The notes under the pieces are model-generated. The model was not told the DNA's origin and searched no databases. It saw nothing but the letters and a program-made list of their open reading frames with translations. The translations under genes were made by a program, and so were the position numbers. DNA of 36,649 nt from Oscillospiraceae bacterium. GTDB taxonomy: Bacteria; Bacillota; Clostridia; Oscillospirales; Acutalibacteraceae. The stretch spans positions 1 through 36,649 of the forward strand of contig SVPU01000015.1 of the NCBI GenBank assembly GCA_015065685.1, written 5' to 3'. This document shows positions 28,093-33,924 of this stretch, piece after piece; the stretch's first letter is position 1; each line of letters starts with the position of its first letter.

Positions 28093-28290
28093 TTAAATAT
28101 TTTGCGGGGCGAAGCCTAAATCCTCAAGCTCCGAAATTGCAGTTTTAAGACAATGCTCACAGCCATCAACCAAGACCGTTTTGCTTTGCAAATCAACCTC
28201 GAATTTTATGCCTGTTTCTTTAAGCGCATTGTCAATTCTTTTCACACAGTTTTCACAGTGCATATCTTCAACTAAAATTTTATAAATCAT
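28093..28290 (-). CDS. copZ: CopZ-like heavy-metal-associated chaperone
   Basis: 65-residue single HMA domain that would carry Cu(I) in the cytosol and pass it to CopA. The metal site is MHCENC (C12 and C15), as in copper chaperones. Unusually, a second Cys pair, GCEHC (C44 and C47), lies in the part of the fold that normally lacks cysteine. The gene is 10 nt downstream of csoR and last before the terminator. Confidence 0.85.
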   Translation of the reverse strand: MIYKILVEDMHCENCVKRIDNALKETGIKFEVDLQSKTVLVDGCEHCLKTAISELEDLGFAPQNI

Positions 28291-28300
28291 TTTCTTTTCC

Positions 28301-28600
28301 TCATTTCATTAATTTTTGCAGAGTGTCAATCAGTTCATCAATAATTTCATCATTTCCGCTTTTAATGTTGTTCACAACACAGGTATTTATATGCTCTGTG
28401 AGCAGCTTTTTATTGAAGGAATCCAAAGCCGACTGCACCGCCTTAACCTGAATTAGAATGTCGGTGCAATAAGCATCCCGCCCTATCATATTTTTAATGC
28501 CTCTTATCTGCCCTTCAATTCGGTTTAATCGGTTTATCAGCGCCTTATATTCCTTTTCTTCTCTGTGCTTCAGTTTATTTTCACATATGCATTCGCTCAT
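28301..28600 (-). CDS. csoR: Copper-sensing transcriptional repressor CsoR
   Basis: 99-residue helical repressor of the CsoR/RcnR family. The Cu(I) ligands Cys45, His70 and Cys74 have exactly the C-x24-H-x3-C spacing of M. tuberculosis CsoR (Cys36, His61, Cys65). The NRLNRIEGQIRGIKNMI helix is the basic DNA-contact region. It overlaps the copA stop by the ATGA tetranucleotide and would autoregulate through the operator at 30847-30863, releasing DNA when copper binds. Confidence 0.93.
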   Translation of the reverse strand: MSECICENKLKHREEKEYKALINRLNRIEGQIRGIKNMIGRDAYCTDILIQVKAVQSALDSFNKKLLTEHINTCVVNNIKSGNDEIIDELIDTLQKLMK

Positions 28601-30804
28601 AGTTTTTTACCTCGCAATCTAAGTGCGTTTCCAACCACAAAAACCGAGCTCAGCGACATTGCAAGTCCACCAAGCATGGGGCTTAGCAGCGGACCTGAAA
28701 AAATGTGCAAAACACCCGCCGCTATCGGTATGCAAACCGAGTTATAGCAAAACGCCCAGAATAGATTCTGCTTTATGTTTTTAATGGTCATTCGGCTCAA
28801 GTTTATCACCCTTGCCGCATCGCAAGGGTCGTTTTTCATAAGCACAATATCGGCAGATTCTATAGCAATATCGCTGCCGTCTCCAACAGCGCAGCCAACA
28901 TCTGCCGCACTCAGTGCGGGTGCATCATTGATTCCATCACCAATCATCATAACACGGCCGTATTTTTTCCTGATTTCAGATATAATTTGTGCCTTCCTAT
29001 TAGGCAAAACCTCGGAATAAACCTCATCAGCCGAAAGAAGCCGTGCTGTGTTTTCTGCACAAAGCTTGTTATCGCCCGATAAAAGCACTGTTTTTATGCC
29101 CATTTTTCTTAAATTCTCGAAGGCTTCCTTAGCCGAGGGCTTGAGCTGGTCGAATGTTGCCAAAATACCCAAAACCTCGTTGCCGTATGCTACAAAAATA
29201 ACGGTTTTTCCCTCGCTTGAGAGTCGCTCGGCATCCTTTTGATAGGCTTTTGTTTTAAGACCGTTTTCCTCTAAAAGCAAAGCGCTTCCCAGCAGAATTT
29301 CCTTGTTTTCGTAAACGCATTTAACGCCCTTGCCAACAAGGTTTTGAAAGCCCTCTGCCCCCTTAATTTCCTCGGCATTCGCAAACTGCAAAATCGCTTT
29401 TGCAAGCGGGTGCGAGGAGCCACTTTCTGCCAAAACCGCATATTTCAACAGCCTTTCACTATCGCTTGAAATAACATCCGTAACCACAGGCTTGCCAACC
29501 GTTACCGTGCCGGTTTTATCAAAGGCTATTGCTTTAATTTTGTGGGTTATTTCCAAAACCTCGCCGTTTTTAATCAATATTCCGTTTTGTGCGCCAAGTC
29601 CCGTTCCAACCATAATCGCAGTCGGTGTTGCAAGACCCAATGCGCAAGGGCACGCAACCACCAAAACACTTGTGAAAATTTTAAGTGAAAATGCAATGTC
29701 CCTTTGGAAAATAAACCACAAAACCGCCGATAATACGGCAATAACCGTTACCACAGGAACAAAAATTCCCGCAACCGCATCTGCTGTTTTTGAAATGGGC
29801 GCTTTTTTGCCCTGCGCTTCTTCAACAAACCTTATTATTTTAGCAAGAGTTGTGTCATCCCCTATATTTTGAACCTCGGCATATATAAGACCGTTAAGGT
29901 TAATGCTTCCACCTATAACGCGGTCTCCCTTGTGCTTTGCCACGGGCATACTTTCCCCCGTGAGCATCGCCTCATTACATTCACACTCACCGTCGCAAAC
30001 AATGGCATCAAGCGGGATTTTCTCCCCCGCCTTAACAACCAAAATTTCGCCCTTTTTAACCTCCTCGAGCGGCACTAATTTCTGGATGTTTTCCCTTAAA
30101 ACAACTGCATATTCGGGAGAAAGCTCCATTAGCTTTTCAATCGCGGCAAGGGTCTTTTTTCGGCTTCTGCGCTCTAAAAATTTACCCAGCATAACAAGTG
30201 TTATAACCACCGCAACCGATTCATAATAAAGATTGTGCACCGCGTGTGGATTGCCGCTTATTGTGTAGGTCATAACGATACTGTATACAAGCGAAGCTCC
30301 CGCCCCCAAGGCCACGAGCGAATCCATATTCGGATGTCCCTTAAATAGAAGGGGTATTCCGTTTGTGAAAAATTTTCTTCCGAAGAAAAGCGCCGGCAAG
30401 CATAATAACAGCTGGGTTAGCGCAAAGTTAAAGGGCTGCTTTTCCATATCAATTACCGCCGGCAACGGAATATTTTCAAAAAGCATCTGCCCCATAGAAA
30501 TATATAATAAAACCGCACTGAAAACGGCAGAAGTAAGCACCGGAATAATGGATTCCTTCTCTGCCTTTACCGCTTTCTTTTGCTTCTTTTCCTCATCCTT
30601 TTCTATGCCAAAGCCCGCCTTTTCAACAACCCGTTTAAAGTCGCTTTCGCAAACACTTTGTTCATCAAAAAGCACCGTCATTATCCCTGTTACAAGGTTA
30701 ACATCGCAGGTGCTCACACCGTTAAGTCTTGAGACCACTCTCATAACCGAGGCCGAGCACGCCGCACACGACATTCCGCTTATTTTATAACGCTCTGTTT
30801 TCAT
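28597..30804 (-). CDS. copA: Copper-exporting P1B-type ATPase
   Basis: 735 residues: one N-terminal HMA domain with GMSCAAC (10-16), eight expected TM segments, actuator motif TGES, the transmembrane CPC site (385-387), phosphorylated Asp429 in DKTGT, and the hinge GDGINDAP. It exports Cu(I) from the cytosol. I start it at ATG 30804, with AAAGGG upstream. The frame is open further, to 30870, but that stretch contains the promoter and operator, so it cannot be in the mRNA from that promoter. First gene of copA-csoR-copZ. Confidence 0.95.
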   Translation of the reverse strand: MKTERYKISGMSCAACSASVMRVVSRLNGVSTCDVNLVTGIMTVLFDEQSVCESDFKRVVEKAGFGIEKDEEKKQKKAVKAEKESIIPVLTSAVFSAVLLYISMGQMLFENIPLPAVIDMEKQPFNFALTQLLLCLPALFFGRKFFTNGIPLLFKGHPNMDSLVALGAGASLVYSIVMTYTISGNPHAVHNLYYESVAVVITLVMLGKFLERRSRKKTLAAIEKLMELSPEYAVVLRENIQKLVPLEEVKKGEILVVKAGEKIPLDAIVCDGECECNEAMLTGESMPVAKHKGDRVIGGSINLNGLIYAEVQNIGDDTTLAKIIRFVEEAQGKKAPISKTADAVAGIFVPVVTVIAVLSAVLWFIFQRDIAFSLKIFTSVLVVACPCALGLATPTAIMVGTGLGAQNGILIKNGEVLEITHKIKAIAFDKTGTVTVGKPVVTDVISSDSERLLKYAVLAESGSSHPLAKAILQFANAEEIKGAEGFQNLVGKGVKCVYENKEILLGSALLLEENGLKTKAYQKDAERLSSEGKTVIFVAYGNEVLGILATFDQLKPSAKEAFENLRKMGIKTVLLSGDNKLCAENTARLLSADEVYSEVLPNRKAQIISEIRKKYGRVMMIGDGINDAPALSAADVGCAVGDGSDIAIESADIVLMKNDPCDAARVINLSRMTIKNIKQNLFWAFCYNSVCIPIAAGVLHIFSGPLLSPMLGGLAMSLSSVFVVGNALRLRGKKL

Positions 30805-30841
30805 TGTTTTACTTGCCCTTTCGTTCGTATTACCAATCATT

Positions 30842-30870
30842 ATTTTATACTCCCTAGGGGTATTTGTCAA
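30842..30870 (-). promoter_or_regulatory. Promoter of copA-csoR-copZ
   Basis: Minus strand TTGACA (30870-30865), 17-nt spacer, TAAAAT (30847-30842). The spacer is filled almost entirely by the CsoR operator, so bound repressor would block RNA polymerase directly. Confidence 0.85.
30847..30863 (-). promoter_or_regulatory. CsoR operator
   Basis: 17-bp near-perfect palindrome ATACCCCTAGGGAGTAT (minus strand), the T-A-CCCC/GGGG-T-A type of site known for CsoR repressors, placed between the -35 and -10 boxes of the copper operon. One position breaks the symmetry. Confidence 0.88.
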
Positions 30871-30876
30871 TACTAA

Positions 30877-31689
30877 TTAGAGGCGTATGCTAATTTCTCC
30901 GGAAGAGAGAAACTCGCGCTTTTTATTGCCATATTCCACCTGCAATCTGCAGTTCTCATCAATGTCAACAACCACCGCTTCGAGCATCTTTTCGCCCTTT
31001 AAAACGGTTATATTTTTCCCAATCACAGCGCTTTTTTTGCGATAGGTCTCAATAAATGTTTTATCCTCAATCTCGGAATAATATCTCATAAACCTATTGA
31101 TTATTTCGGCTATAAGCTCATTTTTAAGATTGCTTTGCTTTCGCTCGAAAACCGCATCTGCGATATTCTTGATTTCTCCCGCAAAATCGTTTCTTGGGCG
31201 GTAAACATTAACGCCGATTCCAACTATAGCATTTTGGAATTTTCCACTCCTTAAATCAATGCTTCCCTCGGTTAGAATGCCACACACTTTTTTGTCATCA
31301 ATCAGCACATCATTAACCCATTTAATCTTGGTTTCACGGCTGCCGAGCGCCTCGCACGCTTCACTCACAGCCACCGCCGCAGCAGCAGTAATTAAAACGC
31401 TTTTCTCGGCTTCAAGTGTGGGTTTTAAGAAAATGCTCATATAAATTCCCGAGCCTTTAGGTGAGAAAAATTTTCTGTTATACCTGCCTCTTCCCTTTGT
31501 TTGCGAGAGGGCTATAACCACCGTACCCGTGGCAGTGTTTTCCGTTGCATTCTTCTTTAAAAATTCGTTTGTTGAATCTAATTTTTTAAAAATTTTAACA
31601 TCTGTGTTTTTGTCATTAAGATTTTTAAGAATTCCTTTTTTGGTTATTTTGTCAACAAAACAAAAAATAATAATCACCACCCAACTCAT
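30877..31689 (-). CDS. birA: Biotin-[acetyl-CoA-carboxylase] ligase, short form
   Basis: Activates biotin with ATP and attaches it to biotin carrier proteins. The catalytic domain has STNEFLKK, the biotinoyl-AMP loop QTKGRGRYNRKFFSPKGSGIYMS, and KWVNDVLI, then a C-terminal SH3-like cap. There is no N-terminal winged helix, so it should not be a repressor. The start is doubtful: family similarity begins near DVKIFKKLDSTN, but the only in-frame ATG near the promoter (31689) gives an odd hydrophobic leader MSWVVIIIFCFV and lies within about 3 nt of the predicted transcript start. The frame is open to 31758. Confidence 0.9.
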   Translation of the reverse strand: MSWVVIIIFCFVDKITKKGILKNLNDKNTDVKIFKKLDSTNEFLKKNATENTATGTVVIALSQTKGRGRYNRKFFSPKGSGIYMSIFLKPTLEAEKSVLITAAAAVAVSEACEALGSRETKIKWVNDVLIDDKKVCGILTEGSIDLRSGKFQNAIVGIGVNVYRPRNDFAGEIKNIADAVFERKQSNLKNELIAEIINRFMRYYSEIEDKTFIETYRKKSAVIGKNITVLKGEKMLEAVVVDIDENCRLQVEYGNKKREFLSSGEISIRL

Positions 31690-31698
31690 TTTACACCA

Positions 31699-31727
31699 AT
31701 GATACACCAAAAAAGCGCAATTTGCAA
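31699..31727 (-). promoter_or_regulatory. Promoter of birA
   Basis: Minus strand TTGCAA (31727-31722), 17 nt, TATCAT (31704-31699). Transcription would start near 31692, giving a nearly leaderless mRNA if ATG 31689 is used. Confidence 0.6.
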
Positions 31728-31746
31728 GAAATTGCTTTTTTATGAT

Positions 31747-31776
31747 TTGACTGCGCACCCTTTTATATGTTAAAAT
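31747..31776 (+). promoter_or_regulatory. Promoter of rlmD
   Basis: TTGACT (31747-31752), 18-nt spacer, TAAAAT (31771-31776), about 30 nt before the start codon. It is divergent from the birA promoter, with the two -35 boxes 19 nt apart. Confidence 0.65.
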
Positions 31777-31806
31777 AAATTATCTATTAATTTGTGTGGA
31801 GAAATT

Positions 31807-33162
31807 ATGAAGAAAAACGATGAAATAATTCTTGAAATAACAGACATCACCCGCGAGGGAAGTGGCGTTGGAAAATATAACGATATGGTTATTTTTGTGC
31901 CGCTCACCGCTATCGGAGACATTGCAAGAGTTAAAATTTTAAAGGTTAAAAAGAGCTTTTGCTATGGCAAGGCAGAAGAAATTTTGACCCCCTCGAAAGA
32001 CCGCATAACACCCGATTGCGATGTTTTTAGTAAATGCGGCGGCTGTGTTTACAGACATATGGCTTATTCTGCCGAATGTGCACTTAAAGAAAATCAGGTA
32101 TATGAGGTTATAAAAAGAATAGGCAAAACAGACCTTAAACCAAACAAAATCATCGGTGCCGAATATACCGAGCGCTATCGCAACAAGGCTCAATTTCCCA
32201 TAAGCTGTGATGGCAAAGCGGGTTTTTATGCCTTTCATTCGCATAGAATTATTCCTTGCAACAACTGCTTGCTGCAGCCCGAAATTTTCGCAGCTATCGT
32301 TGCTGTTTTTGAAGAATGGATAAGTGATTTTGGCATAAATATTTATGATGAAACCGCTCACACCGGACTTCTTCGCCATATTTATATCCGCTTGGCTGAA
32401 AAAACGCAGGAAATAATGGTTACCGCCGTTATAAACGGCAATTCTCTTCCCCATTCAGACCAGCTTGTTGAGAGACTTAAAAATGTTTGCGGCAGCGCGC
32501 TTAAAAGCGTTCAACTCAACATAAACAAAACCGATACAAATGTGATTTTAGGCGATAAATGCAAGGTGTTATACGGCCAAGAATACATAACCGACATTCT
32601 TTGCGGTGTGAGAGTGCGCCTTTCCCCGCTCTCATTTTATCAGGTAAATAGAACCATGGCTGAACGCCTTTATGAAAAGGCAGCAGAATATGCAGAACCC
32701 ACAAACAAAACCGTTCTCGACCTTTACTGCGGTGCAGGAACAATCGGACTTTCAATGGCCAAAAGAGCCAAGAAAATAATAGGTGTGGAAATCGTTCCGG
32801 AGGCTGTGGAGGATGCAAAATTCAACGCAAGGCTCGGCAGCATCCAAAATGCCGAATTCATTTGTGCAGATGCGGCCGATGCTGCAGAAAAGCTTGCAAA
32901 ATCGGGCATTTCTGCCGATGTTGTGATAGTAGACCCACCACGAAAGGGCTGCTCTGAAGAGCTTATTGGGACCATCGCAGAAAAGTTCTCACCCGAAAGA
33001 GTGGTCTATGTTTCGTGCGACCCCGCAACACTCGCGCGTGATATGGAAATCTTTTCTCACCTCGGATATACTCTCAAAGAATATACCCCCGTTGATTTAT
33101 TCCCGAGAACAGCGCATGTTGAGACTGTTGCACTTTTAGTGCAAACAGTCTCATCGATATAA
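31807..33162 (+). CDS. rlmD: 23S rRNA (uracil-5-)-methyltransferase, RlmD/RlmCD type
   Basis: Makes 5-methyluridine in 23S rRNA. 451 residues from ATG 31807, which has GGAG about 6 nt upstream. Order: TRAM domain (1-60), iron-sulfur ligands C71, C77, C80 and a later Cys in PCNNC (about 151-154), SAM fold with FYQVNRTMAERLY and DLYCGAGTIGLSM, and the nucleophile Cys in YVSCDPATLARD. The family normally ends just after HVETVALL; here a few extra codons (VQTVSSI) follow, encoded by the right arm of a hairpin and the first linker of array 2. Confidence 0.93.
   Translation: MKKNDEIILEITDITREGSGVGKYNDMVIFVPLTAIGDIARVKILKVKKSFCYGKAEEILTPSKDRITPDCDVFSKCGGCVYRHMAYSAECALKENQVYEVIKRIGKTDLKPNKIIGAEYTERYRNKAQFPISCDGKAGFYAFHSHRIIPCNNCLLQPEIFAAIVAVFEEWISDFGINIYDETAHTGLLRHIYIRLAEKTQEIMVTAVINGNSLPHSDQLVERLKNVCGSALKSVQLNINKTDTNVILGDKCKVLYGQEYITDILCGVRVRLSPLSFYQVNRTMAERLYEKAAEYAEPTNKTVLDLYCGAGTIGLSMAKRAKKIIGVEIVPEAVEDAKFNARLGSIQNAEFICADAADAAEKLAKSGISADVVIVDPPRKGCSEELIGTIAEKFSPERVVYVSCDPATLARDMEIFSHLGYTLKEYTPVDLFPRTAHVETVALLVQTVSSI
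33121..33152 (+). terminator. Terminator-like hairpin overlapping the end of rlmD, bordering array 2
   Basis: GAGACTGTT-GCACT, loop TTT, AGTGC-A-AACAGTCTC: a 14-bp stem with one bulged A. The left arm is the conserved rlmD coding sequence for VETVAL. No U-tract follows; array 2 starts at the next base. Terminator function is therefore uncertain. Confidence 0.5.
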
Positions 33163-33329
33163 ATCTCTTAGAGATTTTCTATATATCCTAAAGGATTCGA
33201 TATGTGCTCCCGCACTCGATATGTTGCCCTACGGCAACGAGATTTATATCATATCGAAATCGAACAACGCGAGTTTATATCGAATTTTACGAAGTAAAAT
33301 ATATCGGACACGCATAGCGTGTATATCGA
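33153..33329. repeat. Array 2: seven short hairpins separated by inverted TCGATAT-type linkers
   Basis: Left linkers: TCGATAT at about 33154-33160, TCTATAT 33178-33184, TCGATAT 33197-33203 and 33216-33222. Right linkers, inverted: ATATCGA 33251-33257 and 33277-33283, ATATCGG 33301-33307, ATATCGA 33323-33329. Hairpins: AAATCTC-TTA-GAGATTT (33161-33177), ATCC-TAAA-GGAT (33185-33196), GTGC-TCCC-GCAC (33204-33215), GTTGCC-CTAC-GGCAAC (33223-33238), an imperfect one at 33258-33276, ATTTTAC-GAA-GTAAAAT (33284-33300) and ACACGC-ATA-GCGTGT (33308-33322). In addition, 33157-33167 pairs perfectly with 33239-33249. It ends 37 nt before the ASCH gene. Same layout as the array at 771-945. Confidence 0.9.
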
Positions 33330-33366
33330 CAATAAAATTTAATTACGGATTATCGGAGTTTGTAAA

Positions 33367-33708
33367 ATGACACATAACATGAAATTGCACTCATCACCTT
33401 TTGAAAAGATAAAAAGCGGTGAAAAAACCATAGAACTTCGTTTATACGATGAAAAGCGGAGGCAAATAAAAGTCGGCGATAAGATTATTTTTACAAATAC
33501 TACTACCGGTGAAACACTCAATACAACCGTTGCGAAATTACACCGCTTTGATGATTTTGAAGAATTATACAAATCGTTACCGCTTTTGCAATGCGGATAT
33601 ACACCCGAAGATATTGACAAAGCAAAGCCGTCTGATATGGAACAGTATTATTCTTTGGAAGAACAGAAAAAATACGGTGTAATCGGTATTGAACTCTGTG
33701 TACCTTAA
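33367..33708 (+). CDS. ASCH-domain protein
   Basis: 113 residues. ASCH is a PUA-like beta-barrel found in RNA-binding and RNA-processing proteins. The pattern is visible: MKLHSSPFEKIKSGEKTIELRLYDEKRRQIKVGDKIIF (about 5-42) with the conserved K..IE.RL.D.KR and the GD turn, and later CGYTPEDIDKA and YGVIGIELC. ATG 33367 has GGAG 8 nt upstream. It follows array 2 directly and has no clear promoter of its own; it may be read from rlmD or from within the array. Substrate unknown. Confidence 0.85.
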   Translation: MTHNMKLHSSPFEKIKSGEKTIELRLYDEKRRQIKVGDKIIFTNTTTGETLNTTVAKLHRFDDFEELYKSLPLLQCGYTPEDIDKAKPSDMEQYYSLEEQKKYGVIGIELCVP

Positions 33709-33717
33709 AGAAAACAC

Positions 33718-33737
33718 GGAATTTCCGCCTTTTTAGG
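33718..33737 (+). terminator. Weak terminator candidate after the ASCH gene
   Basis: Short repeat CGG-AATTT-CCG followed by CCTTTTT, 10 nt after the stop. The stem is only 3-5 bp, so termination here is doubtful. Confidence 0.3.
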
Positions 33738-33838
33738 TATAAAATATATAAAAGATACATCGAATTTGTTTATTTTATTATTAAATATAACTTTTTTTGG
33801 AAATTTTGCAAAAAAGCCTTTATTTTCAGGAAAAAAAT

Positions 33839-33847
33839 TGTTATAAT
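33839..33847 (+). promoter_or_regulatory. Extended -10 promoter of ppdK
   Basis: TGTTATAAT (TGn plus perfect TATAAT) with no good -35 (TTTATT at 17 nt) and A/T-rich upstream DNA. The predicted start near 33854 gives a leader of about 70 nt. Confidence 0.65.
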
Positions 33848-33854
33848 AATTTGG

Positions 33855-33901
33855 ATACTCTAATAGAGTATTTGGAAAATGTTAAAAATGGATAATATCC
33901 A
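33855..33901 (+). promoter_or_regulatory. Two inverted repeats in the ppdK leader
   Basis: ATACTCTA-A-TAGAGTAT (33855-33871, perfect 8-bp arms) lies right at the expected transcript start. TGGATA-A-TATCCA (33889-33901) lies upstream of the AGGAGG ribosome site. The one-base centres fit operator half-sites better than RNA hairpins. The binding protein is unknown. Confidence 0.45.
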
Positions 33902-33924
33902 AAAAAATAGGAGGTTGACTTAAA

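Noticed and set aside
30805-30870. Longer N-terminus for CopA starting at 30870
   Set aside because: The segment contains the -35, the CsoR operator and the -10, so it is not transcribed from that promoter, and the extra residues match no CopA.
31939-32454. 171-residue open frame antisense to rlmD
   Set aside because: It lies opposite conserved rlmD domains and has no initiation signals.
33709-33924. Riboswitch upstream of ppdK
   Set aside because: The transcribed leader is about 70 nt with only two short palindromes and no known aptamer pattern.
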